DNA of 64,000 nt. Source: Pyxidicoccus trucidator. GTDB taxonomy: Bacteria; Myxococcota; Myxococcia; Myxococcales; Myxococcaceae. Positions 52,311 to 60,376 of the stretch are shown in pieces. The position numbers were made by a program, and so were the translations under genes. The notes under the pieces were generated by a model. The model was not told the origin of the DNA. It saw only the letters and a program-made list of their open reading frames with translations, and did no database searches. The stretch covers positions 62,001 to 126,000 of the forward strand of contig NZ_JAAIXZ010000016.1 in NCBI RefSeq assembly GCF_010894435.1, in the 5' to 3' direction. Every line of letters begins with the position of its first letter. The stretch's first letter is position 1.

Positions 52311-52408
52311 GCTGAGTTGATTCGCGGGTTCCGGTGCACGAATGGCGTGCCAGGCCGAGGCCCATCCCAGTCCGCGGCGAGCCTCCATTCGCCGCTTCGC
52401 GAGAGGGT

Positions 52409-54439
52409 ATGAATCATCAGGCGCATCGAATGCTGGGGTGGGCGGTCGGACTGTTGGTGTGGGTCGGGTGCGGAGGAGAAGTAGGAGCACCGCCGGGTGT
52501 TCCCGACACGCAGGCGCCCTCCATCCCGGGCGTGCTTCGCGCCGATCCCGTCTCGAGCTCGATGGTCGTCCTGGCCTGGACGGCGAGCACCGACGCCGTC
52601 GGCGTGACGGGCTACCGCGTCGAGCGGTGCACGGGCGAGGGCTGCACCGACTTCGCGGTGGTGGGGACCCAGACGGGGCTCGCCCACCAGGACCCGGACC
52701 TCGCCGCCAGGACGCCCTACCGCTACCGGGTTTCCTCCTTCGACGCCGCGGGGAACGTCAGCGAGCCTTCCGCCGCCGCGCAGGCGACCACCCTGGATGC
52801 CGTCGTCCCAGACGGCGGTACCAGCAATGACGGCAATGCCACCGTGGCAGGCGCGGTCAGCCTTCCATACCCGACGCTGCATCACCTGACAGTCGAGTGG
52901 GCGTTCAGCGGAGACGCCAACGCCAATGGCCTCGTGACGGTGCGCTACCGTCCCTCGGGCACCACGCCCTGGCGCGAGTCGCTGCCGCTGCGCCGCGTGC
53001 CCGGCGACAGCAACGAGGATTTCAGCTGGGCCAGTCGCCACTCGGGCAGCGTGTTCGACCTGCAGCCGGGGACGACCTACGAGCTGGAGCTGACGCTCAC
53101 CGACCTCGACGGTGGCACGGCCACGCGCACGGTGAGCGCCACCACCCGCGCGGTGCCGGCTGCCATGGCGGGCGCCCCCATCAAGGCGGTGACGCCCGCC
53201 ACGTTCGCCACCGTCGCCGCGAGCGCCCAGCCGGGTGACATCCTGCAGCTCGGCGCGGGGACCTACAGCGGCTTCGACTGGTCCCGGAGCGGTGCTGCCG
53301 GAAGGCCCATCGTCCTCCGGGGAACCGCGGGCACCGTCGTCAACGGGCAGCTCAACATCTTCAACCAGAGCTACGTGCACCTCGAGGGGCTCACGGTCAA
53401 CGGGCGCATCCGCTTCAATGGCTCGAACCACCTCGCCATCACCCGCTGCACGCTCAACGCCAGCAGCAGCTTCGGGGGCGACGGCATCGTCACGTACCTC
53501 CGGGCTGAGAATGCCTATATCGCCGACAACGTGGTGACGGGCCTCACCGCGTGGGCCGAGTCGTCGCTGGGCGTCAACGGCAACAACCAGGGTGAGGGAA
53601 TCGCGGTCACCGGCCCGGGGCACGTCATCCTGCACAACCGGGTCACCGGCTTCCGCGATGGCATCTCCCTGCTGGAAGACGACGAGGCGAAGGACCAGTT
53701 CAGCATCGACATCCTGAACAATGACCTCCGTGAGAATGCAGACGACGGCATCGAGGCGGACTTCTGCTTCCACAACTGCCGCATCCTGCGCAATCGCCTG
53801 ACCAACAACTTCATCGCGCTGTCATCGCAGCCAGGGCTCGGCGGACCCACCTGGTTCGTGCGCAACGTCGTCTACAACCCGGTCCACCTGGCCTTCAAGC
53901 TCTACCGCGGCAGTGCCGGTGACGTGCTCCTTCACAACACGGTGGTGAAGAACGGCGATGCCCTGGGAATCTATGCGGGCCGGCCGGTGCTGCGCCTCTA
54001 CTCGCGCAACAACCTGTTCCTTGGCGGGCCGGGCGGCAGCTTCAATGGCTACAGCAGCGGCTCCGGGCGCGCGCTGCACCTCCCCGACCTGGTGACCGCC
54101 GGCTCCAGCCTCGATTACGATGGCTTTGGTTCCACCACGGGCGAGCTCACTGGCAGTTGGGGCAGTACCCGCTTCACCAACCTCGGTTCGCTGCGCAGTG
54201 TCACCAGCGAGAAGAACGCCGTGCAGGTGGACCTCGGCGTCTTCGCGGCGACCATCGCGTACCCGGCCGCGCCGATGACGACGTATGCGGCGCCCGACTT
54301 GCGCCTCCGCGCGGGCTCGACCGCGGAGAACGCGGGCCAGGCGCTTCCTGGCATCACGGATGGCTTCAGCGGCGCCGCGCCGGACCTGGGTGCATATGAA
54401 GTGGGCGCGGCACTGCCGGTGTACGGCCCACGCCCCTGA
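52409..54439 (+). CDS. Lipoprotein with fibronectin III domain and right-handed beta-helix
   Basis: A 676-residue surface protein. The signal (NHQAHRMLGWAVGLLVWV) ends in lipobox WVGCG. Residues 35-125 are a fibronectin type III domain (SMVVLAWTASTDAVGVTGYR, TPYRYRVSSFDAAGN), a second beta-sandwich follows (about 140-240), and residues 250-560 are a right-handed parallel beta-helix with rungs such as HLAITRCTLNASS, YIADNVVTGL, HVILHNRVTGF and CRILRNRLTNNF. The protein ends in the usual LGAYEVG motif of pectate-lyase-fold PbH proteins. Polysaccharide binding or lyase activity is possible; I do not see a defined active site. ATG 52409 has GAGAGGG almost touching it; ATG 52430 is an alternative start. 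Confidence 0.8.
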   Translation: MNHQAHRMLGWAVGLLVWVGCGGEVGAPPGVPDTQAPSIPGVLRADPVSSSMVVLAWTASTDAVGVTGYRVERCTGEGCTDFAVVGTQTGLAHQDPDLAARTPYRYRVSSFDAAGNVSEPSAAAQATTLDAVVPDGGTSNDGNATVAGAVSLPYPTLHHLTVEWAFSGDANANGLVTVRYRPSGTTPWRESLPLRRVPGDSNEDFSWASRHSGSVFDLQPGTTYELELTLTDLDGGTATRTVSATTRAVPAAMAGAPIKAVTPATFATVAASAQPGDILQLGAGTYSGFDWSRSGAAGRPIVLRGTAGTVVNGQLNIFNQSYVHLEGLTVNGRIRFNGSNHLAITRCTLNASSSFGGDGIVTYLRAENAYIADNVVTGLTAWAESSLGVNGNNQGEGIAVTGPGHVILHNRVTGFRDGISLLEDDEAKDQFSIDILNNDLRENADDGIEADFCFHNCRILRNRLTNNFIALSSQPGLGGPTWFVRNVVYNPVHLAFKLYRGSAGDVLLHNTVVKNGDALGIYAGRPVLRLYSRNNLFLGGPGGSFNGYSSGSGRALHLPDLVTAGSSLDYDGFGSTTGELTGSWGSTRFTNLGSLRSVTSEKNAVQVDLGVFAATIAYPAAPMTTYAAPDLRLRAGSTAENAGQALPGITDGFSGAAPDLGAYEVGAALPVYGPRP

Positions 54440-54460
54440 GGCTCACGGCGCGGCCCCATC

Positions 54461-54619
54461 GAACCCGTGGAGGGAGGCACGAGCGCCTGCGAGCCCTTCG
54501 GGCGCTACGGAGCGCCGGGGAACACCATCACGCTCCCCGCCCCCACCGCCAACGGCGAGCTCTACATCCCTGACGTGTGGGCCCAGCGCGGCGTCGGCCT
54601 GCTCGACGCCGCGCCATGA
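54461..54619 (+). pseudogene. Orphan C-terminal gene fragment
   Basis: An open frame with no start codon of its own, just after the beta-helix gene, encodes 52 protein-like residues including GRYGAPGNTITLPAPTANG and ELYIPDVWAQRGVGLLDAAP, then TGA. It looks like the end of an exported protein whose body has been lost by deletion. The family is not recognised. Confidence 0.45.
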
Positions 54620-54782
54620 CGGGTCGGATTCCTGGTCCCACCTCGCGCGACTCCTTCGCTCTACAGGAGGTCATGCTGGGGCCAGTGCGCGGAAATGCCT
54701 CCGGGCCTGCCTGGTAGTTCGAGTAGTTCGAGCCGCTCGACAGGCGGAGGTAGGTACAGGAGCCGCTGACGTTCCAGCTCAC

Positions 54783-55252
54783 TTAGAAGTAGCCGCGGGC
54801 GCTCAGGGCCTGGCTCCAGAGGGACGACACCGTGGCGTCCGGAATGCAGGTGCTGGGCACGGTGGCACCTGCCACCGTGAACCGGGCGTAGAAGCTGCGC
54901 ACGCCGTCCTCGTACTCGCGGAAGGACGCGTAGGAGGCCGTCGTCGCATCCTCACGGAAGCCGAGCATGTTGCCGTAGCAATAGCCCGAGCCATCCGCGT
55001 TCTGGTAGCAGGCAGCGCTCTTCGACTCGAGGCCGGAGGAATGCCTGCCGCGCTGCCGCCAGCAGGCATGACGGGAGCCGGCGGTGGCCGCGCCTGGACC
55101 GCTCGGCGCAGCAACGCGACCTCGTAGGACAGCTGCTGCATCCGCAGCTCCTGGGCCTGCTGTCCCTGGCTCACCGCGAGCCAGCTACCCACTCCGCTTC
55201 CCAGGGCCAGGATGAGGCCCGGGAGCCATCCACGCAGGGCATTGACAGTCAT
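54783..55252 (-). pseudogene. Frameshifted gene: signal anchor plus Cys-motif protein
   Basis: ATG 55252 opens a frame with a membrane segment (LPGLILALGSGVGSWLAV) and a coiled-coil part (LRMQQLSYEVALLRRAVQ), protein-like to about 55,060. Beyond that the same frame turns into Arg/Thr-rich nonsense, while the next frame becomes protein-like: ESKSAACYQNADGSGYCYGN and then FREDATTASYASFREYEDG to RGYF, stop at 54783. A one-base insertion or deletion near 55,060 would join the two. The motif CYQNADGSGYCYGNM is shared with the fragment upstream. It is either a pseudogene or a sequencing error. Confidence 0.55.
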
Positions 55253-55258
55253 GGCGCC

Positions 55259-55447
55259 TCAGAAGTTGGCGTAGTGGCTGCCGTTGTTCAGGTACAGCGA
55301 AGGCATGCTTCCATGACAACTGCCGGAGCCGTCCGTGTTCTTGTAGCAATACGCCGACTCCGCCTTGTGCCGTGGCAGTATGGGGTTGAAGGTCCCCGTG
55401 GTCACCACGGGCTTGTTGAAAGGGCACTTGATATGGGAATCACGATG
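55259..55447 (-). pseudogene. 5'-truncated relative of the neighbouring Cys-motif gene
   Basis: The frame from 55447 (after a stop at 55450-55448) to TGA 55261-55259 has no ATG before its conserved part and encodes KCPFNKPVVTTGTFNPILPR, then ESAYCYKNTDGSGSCHGSM and LYLNNGSHYANF. The CYxNxDGSGxCxGxM motif matches the next gene, so this is a tandem paralog that has lost its 5' end. It overlaps the start of the methyltransferase gene on the other strand. Confidence 0.45.
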
Positions 55448-56188
55448 TCACCACAGGAGTACGCCACGGCGTTCCGCGTGCTCGCGGCCACCGCCCGGCA
55501 CCCCGAGAACATCGGACAGGTCTTCGAGGAGCGAATCCTTCCCCGGCTGCCGAAGCAGCCTGCGCTGCTGGACGTGGGCGCGGGGTCGGGCAAGGTGGCC
55601 GAGCGGCTTGCTCCGCACTTCGACCTGCTCACCTTGCTCGAACCCAATCGAGAACAGATTGCCGGGTTCAGCCACGGTAAGGCGAAGGTCCTCATTGAGC
55701 CCTTCGAGCGCTTCCACGCGCCGGAGCAGTACGAGCTCGTCCTGTGCTCGCACGTCCTGTACCACGTGCCCCTCTCCGACTGGGGAGGGTTCATCGACAG
55801 ACTGCTCACGTTCGTGCGCCCGGGGGGCTACTGCCTGATCGTCATGGCCGCCGCACGAGGGCCGACCTACCAGCTGTGTCGCGACTTCACGGAGACCCAA
55901 CTCTTCAGCGAGCAATTGATTGCCACGGTGCAGCAGAAGCGGCTGCCGCACGAGGTGATTCCGACGATGAGCGGGTTCTTCACGAAGACCTTCGAGGAGA
56001 TGTACACGCTCTGCCGCTTCTTCGTGCTCGAAGGCTGTTACACGGCAGCGCAGCTCGCGGCCATGAGTGAGGACGAGGTGCGCGAGCTTGATGAAAAGCT
56101 TCGCGCGCACACCGAGCGCAGCCGGGGCGCTGACGGGATGTATCGCCTGGAGCAGGATGAGGACCTGCTCATCATCCCCAAGCCATAG
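55433..56188 (+). CDS. Class I SAM-dependent methyltransferase
   Basis: A 251-residue cytoplasmic enzyme. Motif I is LLDVGAGSGKVAERLAPHF, the acidic loop LLTLLEPNREQIAGF, motif IV ELVLCSHVLYHVP and the following segment FVRPGGYCLIVMA. The C-terminal part (QKRLPHEVIPTMSGFFTKTF, LCRFFVLEGCYT) is a substrate lid of the kind seen in small-molecule N- or O-methyltransferases. ATG 55433 has GAAAGGG about nine bases upstream; ATG 55445 is an alternative. It is not visibly linked to a pathway in the window. Confidence 0.85.
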   Translation: MGITMSPQEYATAFRVLAATARHPENIGQVFEERILPRLPKQPALLDVGAGSGKVAERLAPHFDLLTLLEPNREQIAGFSHGKAKVLIEPFERFHAPEQYELVLCSHVLYHVPLSDWGGFIDRLLTFVRPGGYCLIVMAAARGPTYQLCRDFTETQLFSEQLIATVQQKRLPHEVIPTMSGFFTKTFEEMYTLCRFFVLEGCYTAAQLAAMSEDEVRELDEKLRAHTERSRGADGMYRLEQDEDLLIIPKP

Positions 56189-56352
56189 CTTCGCGCCCGC
56201 GGCTCGCTGAGCATCGAACGCCCTGCACCACGCGCGCCCCGAGGGGACGCCGGCTCCTCGCACCGGGCCCGGCATCCGCCCGCCCGCCTGCTCGCCGCGC
56301 CAGGAGTCCGCACGCCCCGGACGGCGGTTCACAGGAGAGAGGAGGCACGACG

Positions 56353-56703
56353 ATGAGAACCTCGACCTGGGCCGGCGCGCTCGCGGCGCTGTGCCTGTCC
56401 GGTGGCGCGCTGGCGCACCATGGCTGGAGCAGCTACGACAGCTCACGCACCCTGACGCTCACGGGCGTCATCCGCGCATCGGGCTACGAGAACCCGCATG
56501 GCTTCGTGGACCTGGATGCAAAGGAGGGCCAGTGGCACGTCGTCCTCGCGCCGCCCTCGCGGATGGAGAGCCGCGGGCTGCCAAAGGCCGCGCTGAAGGA
56601 GGGAGCGAAGGTCACCGTGGAGGGCTACCCCCACCGCACCACCCAGGATGAGCTGCGCGCGGAGCGCATCACCGTGGAGGGCAAGACGGTGGAGCTGCGC
56701 TGA
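56353..56703 (+). CDS. DUF6152-like exported small protein
   Basis: A 116-residue exported protein. The signal (RTSTWAGALAALCLSGGALA) is cleaved just before HHGWSSYDSSRTLTLTG, the typical His-rich opening of this family; the rest is an OB-like beta-barrel (VIRASGYENPHGFVDLDAKE, VTVEGYPHRTTQDELRAERI). The two His and the Trp may bind a metal. AGGAGAGAGGAGG precedes the ATG. It overlaps the next membrane-protein gene by one base, a pairing often seen for this family. Role unknown. Confidence 0.75.
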   Translation: MRTSTWAGALAALCLSGGALAHHGWSSYDSSRTLTLTGVIRASGYENPHGFVDLDAKEGQWHVVLAPPSRMESRGLPKAALKEGAKVTVEGYPHRTTQDELRAERITVEGKTVELR

Positions 56704-57197
56704 TGTCGACTCCGGGCGACCCCGGGTGGCTCGGCTGGCTGGAGACGACGTGGCTCGCGGAGGCACTGCGCCGCGAACCCCTGCTCTATCCGCTGCTGGA
56801 GGTGGTCCACATCCTCGGCTTCGTCGTCCTGGTGGGCTCGGCGGCGATGTTCGACCTGCGCCTGCTGGGCCTCTCCCGCCGGCTGTCCGTGGTGGAGCTC
56901 GCGCGGCACCTCCTGCCCTGGGCCCGGCGTGGCCTCGCGGTGGCGGCACCGTCAGGCGTGCTGCTCTTCCTGACGCAGGCGACGCAGCTTGGAAGGAGCC
57001 CCGTTTTCGGCCTCAAGCTCACGCTGCTCGCGCTCGCCGGGCTCAACGCCGCGCTGTTCCACCGGAGGGTCTTCCGCTCGGCGCGGGACTGGGACACGGA
57101 GGTGACAGCACCTCGCTCCGCGAGGGTGGCCGCCATTCTGTCCCTCCTCTTGTGGACGGGCGTCATCACCTGCGGCCGCCTGCTGGCCTATCTCTGA
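56703..57197 (+). CDS. DUF6644-like integral membrane protein
   Basis: A 164-residue membrane protein. About 20 residues of amphipathic N-terminus precede four helices: 30-55 (LYPLLEVVHILGFVVLVGSA), 75-100, 104-122 (FGLKLTLLALAGLNAALF) and 140-160 (VAAILSLLLWTGVITCG). His36 in VVHILG at the start of the first helix is conserved in similar proteins and may bind heme or metal. ATG 56703 overlaps the TGA of the exported protein gene, so the two are co-translated and likely work together. Confidence 0.75.
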   Translation: MSTPGDPGWLGWLETTWLAEALRREPLLYPLLEVVHILGFVVLVGSAAMFDLRLLGLSRRLSVVELARHLLPWARRGLAVAAPSGVLLFLTQATQLGRSPVFGLKLTLLALAGLNAALFHRRVFRSARDWDTEVTAPRSARVAAILSLLLWTGVITCGRLLAYL

Positions 57198-57215
57198 AGC
57201 CGCCTGCCCCCAACT

Positions 57216-57473
57216 TCACCCGCCGCTGAGGGCCTGGACGAGGTGCACGGCATCCGTCGGGCGCAGCGCGCGCCGCAGGTCGAACACCTGCTCGCCGTTC
57301 ACGAAGAAGCGCATGTGCGGGCGCATCTGGTCCTGCTCGTTGACGACGCGGAAGCGCAGGCCCGGGTAGCGACGGTCGAGGTCGGCGAGCAGCTCCGAGA
57401 GCGTGCCGCCTTCGGCCTCGACCTCGCGCGTCCGCGTGTACGAGAGGAGCGGACTGGGAATCAGTACCTTCAT
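57216..57473 (-). CDS. MoaD/ThiS-like small ubiquitin-fold protein
   Basis: An 85-residue protein of the beta-grasp fold: KVLIPSPLLSYTRTREVEAE, a helix TLSELLADLDRRYPGL, FFVNGEQVFDLR and the C-terminal ALSGG. The terminal Gly-Gly is the site that is adenylated and thiocarboxylated for sulfur transfer in molybdopterin or thiamin synthesis. No moaE, thiF or other cofactor genes are near. It follows the BNR-repeat protein by 22 bases, so it belongs to that transcript. The link between the two proteins is not understood. Confidence 0.85.
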   Translation of the reverse strand: MKVLIPSPLLSYTRTREVEAEGGTLSELLADLDRRYPGLRFRVVNEQDQMRPHMRFFVNGEQVFDLRRALRPTDAVHLVQALSGG

Positions 57474-57495
57474 GAATGACGCACCCACCCGTGGC

Positions 57496-58701
57496 TCAGG
57501 CCAGCTCGGTGGCCTCCACCGCGTAGATTTCAGGAAGGTTCCGCGCGAGGCACGCCCACCGCTCGCCTTCATCGCGGCTGCCCCACAGCTCACCGCTCGT
57601 GGTGCCGAAGTACAGGCCGACCGGGTCCAGCGTGTCCACGCACATCGCCTGGCGCTTCACCGTCCACCAGGCCTGGCCTTCCGGAAACCCCGAGTCCAGG
57701 CGCTGCCAGCGCTTGCCTCCGTTGCGCGTGACGTACACGGAGGGCATGCCGTCCGGGCTGGTGCGCGGCCACACCGTCGTGCCGTCCATGGGGAACACCC
57801 ACGCCGTGTCCGCGTCGCGCGGGTGCACCACCATCGGAAAGCCGATGTCCCCGACGCGCCGGGGCATGTTCCTCCCGATGCGCGTCCACTCATTCGACGG
57901 CCGGTCGAGGCGGTAGATGCCGCAGTGATTCTGCTGGTAGAGCCTGTCGGGGTTGCTCGGACACAGGCGCACGCAGTGCGGGTCGTGGAAGCCCACGTCC
58001 GCCGGGTCGAAGCCTTCGACGACCTCGAGGCCGCGCACGAGCGGCGCCCAGGTCCTGCCCGCGTCCGTCGACTCGTGCACGCCGCCACTCGACATGGCCA
58101 TGTAGAGGTGCGCAGCGTCTCGCGGGTCGACGATGACCGAGTGCAGCTTCGGCCCATCCGGCGTGCCGTCCTGCTCGCCGCCCATCCACGCCCGGTACTG
58201 AGGGTGGTCGTTGAGCCCGGAGACAGGCTCCCAGCTGACGCCGCCGTCCTCGGAGCGGAAGAGCCCCTGCGGCGACGTCCCCGCGTACCAGGCGTTGGGC
58301 TCGCTCACGTGGCCGGGCGTCAGCCAGAAGGTGTGGTCGACGGCGCGCCCCTTCTCGCCCTCCGGCGCCTTCGCGAAGGCCGGCGGACGCGCCGCCTCCT
58401 TCCACGTGCGCCCGAAGTCCGTGGAGCGAAAGACGGTGGGTCCGAGGTGCCCCGTCTTCGCCGCCGCGAGGAGCGTGCGTCCATCGCGCGGGTCGAGCAC
58501 GAGGTGGCTGATGATGTGGCCGAGGAAGTGCGGCCCATCCACGCGCCAGGTCCGCCGCCGGGCATCGCCATGGTACAGCCAGGCGCCCTTGCGCGTCGCG
58601 ACGAGCACCAGCACGCGGCCCTGGGCGCCGCGCCGTGGGGCGCGCTCGGGCGCCGCCTTCGGATTCTTCAGACGCGCTGCGGGCTTCCGGGTGACTCCCA
58701 T
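57496..58701 (-). CDS. BNR/Asp-box repeat beta-propeller protein (sialidase-like fold)
   Basis: A 401-residue protein without signal peptide at ATG 58701, which has GGAGGG ten bases upstream. At least five Asp-box motifs of the S-x-D-x-G-x-x-W type are seen: STDFGRTWKEA, SEDGGVSWEPV, STDAGRTWAPL, TRNGGKRWQRL and SRDEGERWACL, giving a beta-propeller. The Arg triad and the acidic pair needed for sialidase catalysis are not evident, so this is a propeller of sialidase fold and not a proven sialidase. An N-terminal Arg/Lys/Pro-rich extension (1-28) is unusual. It is followed by a MoaD-like gene in the same transcript. Confidence 0.8.
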   Translation of the reverse strand: MGVTRKPAARLKNPKAAPERAPRRGAQGRVLVLVATRKGAWLYHGDARRRTWRVDGPHFLGHIISHLVLDPRDGRTLLAAAKTGHLGPTVFRSTDFGRTWKEAARPPAFAKAPEGEKGRAVDHTFWLTPGHVSEPNAWYAGTSPQGLFRSEDGGVSWEPVSGLNDHPQYRAWMGGEQDGTPDGPKLHSVIVDPRDAAHLYMAMSSGGVHESTDAGRTWAPLVRGLEVVEGFDPADVGFHDPHCVRLCPSNPDRLYQQNHCGIYRLDRPSNEWTRIGRNMPRRVGDIGFPMVVHPRDADTAWVFPMDGTTVWPRTSPDGMPSVYVTRNGGKRWQRLDSGFPEGQAWWTVKRQAMCVDTLDPVGLYFGTTSGELWGSRDEGERWACLARNLPEIYAVEATELA

Positions 58702-58805
58702 GAGGTGCGGCCCTCCGTGAGGGTGGTTCGGGCGGAAGCGCTCGCCACCGCGGCACGCAATGTAGAGGAACGGCACGGCATTCAGAAGCACGAGCGCCTC
58801 CAGGG

Positions 58806-59093
58806 ATGGTGGGTCGAAGCTCAAGGCTGGGGTTCAAACGACACACGGCCGGTGCCGAGCGCTCGCGCGTCGGGAGCGTCGAGCTGCGGGTGACGGACCT
58901 GGCACTGGGCATCCCATTGAGCGAGCGAATCGCGCAGACGTGTGGCCGGGAGGCGCGGCGCTGCGCGCTCTGGCTCGAGGGACGGTACGGCGAGACGCCG
59001 CCGCTCCCCGACAACCTCCCTCAATACGAGGTGCTCAAGGTCGGCGAGCTCGTTGACGAGCAGGTGGAGCTGAAGGCCGAACGCGCGAAGTAA
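58806..59093 (+). CDS. Small protein, possibly the C-terminal remnant of a longer gene
   Basis: A 95-residue frame. The core, VELRVTDLALGIPLSERIAQ and then REARRCALWLEGRYGE and YEVLKVGELVDEQ, is protein-like and resembles the end of longer exported myxobacterial proteins, while the first 20 residues are basic and without signal. Two Cys lie close together (TCGREARRCA). AGGG stands directly before the ATG, too close for a good ribosome binding site. It may be a truncated gene, so function is not assigned. Confidence 0.4.
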   Translation: MVGRSSRLGFKRHTAGAERSRVGSVELRVTDLALGIPLSERIAQTCGREARRCALWLEGRYGETPPLPDNLPQYEVLKVGELVDEQVELKAERAK

Positions 59094-59126
59094 CGCGCCG
59101 AAGGGCCTCCGTGACGGCCCCGGGCG

Positions 59127-59456
59127 TCACCACTCCCGCGGCCATTGATACGTCTCGAGCCTCTCTGCGAGCGCGTCGCGCGTTGGCGCCTCGAGGAACA
59201 CGCGGCCCGTCGGCTTGCCGAGTGCGTAGTACTGCTCCGGCATCCAACAACCACGTTCGGCCATGGCGGCCTTCGCGGCCGCTTCGGCTTCAGCGGGCTC
59301 GACAATCAGCTCCCTCACCCGGAAGACGCCGTCCTGCTCGAGGACGGCGACGAACGGGTGCGGCGAGCCAAAGGAGAACGGCAGCGCTCCCGCGCGCAGC
59401 AGCGCGAGCACGCGGTTCTTGCCAAGCGGGGCGACGGGGGCCATGCGCCCCTTCAT
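59127..59456 (-). CDS. Hypothetical 109-residue protein
   Basis: A small soluble protein starting KGRMAPVAPLGKNRVLALLR, with a mid-part VAVLEQDGVFRVRELIVE, a helical acidic stretch PAEAEAAAKAAMAERG and the end RDALAERLETYQWPREW. No signal peptide, membrane segment or known motif is seen. Two in-frame ATGs (59456, 59444) are possible; AAGGGG lies close to the second. The composition is that of a real gene. Not recognised. Confidence 0.55.
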   Translation of the reverse strand: MKGRMAPVAPLGKNRVLALLRAGALPFSFGSPHPFVAVLEQDGVFRVRELIVEPAEAEAAAKAAMAERGCWMPEQYYALGKPTGRVFLEAPTRDALAERLETYQWPREW

Positions 59457-59638
59457 ATCACCCGCCGGAGTGGCGCTGACGTGCGGCCCCGGGGGACAGC
59501 GCTCTTTCCTGCAACACCCAAGCGCCTGCCCTCCAGGGCAATGCACGAAGGAGTTACCCATGTAAATCCTATCCGCCGCCGCGCCCCCTCCCCTACTCCC
59601 CAACCGCTCCGCCTCACGCAACAGGAGGAAGCACTGTC

Positions 59639-60331
59639 ATGTCTTCCCCCAGCCGTCTTCCCTCAGCCGCCCTGCTGGTGGTGACGCTGGCCGTCCTGAG
59701 CGGAGGCTGTCTGTCCGAGAGCCTGGGTGAGGGAGTTCTATTCGCCTGTGAGTCGGATGGAAGCTGCGGCCAGCAAGGCCATGTCTGCAATCCCGACAGG
59801 CTCTGCCGGCCCCGCGAGAGGGCTCCCCTCGCCTCGCGCTTCAGCCTCCAGAACCCGTCGAGCGACACTCCTCTCATCCCTCCATCGGAGCTCGTCGGCG
59901 GGGGGCCACACGCGCCCCAGGGACTGAACCTTGCTCCCAGGGATGCGCGCGCGGAAAACCGCTGCCCGCGGAGGTGCGCGGAGCGGCAGACGGACTGCAC
60001 CGCGCGCTGCGGAGACGGCACGAAGTGCCGCCAGCACTGCGTCCGTTCCACGGACACCTGCTACGCGCAGTGCCAGCGGACCAACGATGCGCGCGAGACC
60101 GCCCGACAGCGCCGCGACGAAAAGAATTGCATGAGCGAGGACGGCAGGCCGCGAAGGTGCAGCGCGGCCGAAGCGAAGCAGTTCCGCGCGTCGATGAAAC
60201 AGGCGTCGCAACTGTTCTGCCTCGACGAGAACGGCGAGCAGGTCCTCTGCCCGGAGCAACTCGAGAAGTCCAGACGGCTCGTGTCGAAGGACTGCCACGG
60301 ATTCGGCTGCGCGGGTGATGAGCTGGAATAG
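59639..60331 (+). CDS. Cys-rich lipoprotein upstream of the Tad-like genes
   Basis: A 230-residue exported protein. AGGAGGAA precedes ATG 59639; the signal (SRLPSAALLVVTLAVLS) ends in lipobox SGGCL. Residues 35-60 hold a Cys-rich motif, FACESDGSCGQQGHVCNPD, common in myxobacterial surface lipoproteins; a second cluster at 108-145 (CPRRCAERQTDC, CGDGTKCRQHC, CYAQCQRT) has an even number of Cys and probably forms a disulfide knot. The C-terminus adds five more Cys. It lies 45 bases before the TadE-like gene and could be part of the pilus or secretion machinery; not proven. Confidence 0.7.
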   Translation: MSSPSRLPSAALLVVTLAVLSGGCLSESLGEGVLFACESDGSCGQQGHVCNPDRLCRPRERAPLASRFSLQNPSSDTPLIPPSELVGGGPHAPQGLNLAPRDARAENRCPRRCAERQTDCTARCGDGTKCRQHCVRSTDTCYAQCQRTNDARETARQRRDEKNCMSEDGRPRRCSAAEAKQFRASMKQASQLFCLDENGEQVLCPEQLEKSRRLVSKDCHGFGCAGDELE

Positions 60332-60376
60332 GCGAGCACGGCCCGGGCCAATCAACCCCGTCAGGAAAGGGCGAAC

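Noticed and set aside
48849-52412. Two long plus-strand frames (554 and 608 residues)
   Set aside because: Both are shadows of the kinase and sigma-like genes, rich in His/Arg/Gln/Leu with no domain.
57496-58701. Calling the BNR protein a sialidase
   Set aside because: Asp-boxes define the fold only; I could not find the catalytic arginine triad or Tyr/Glu pair.
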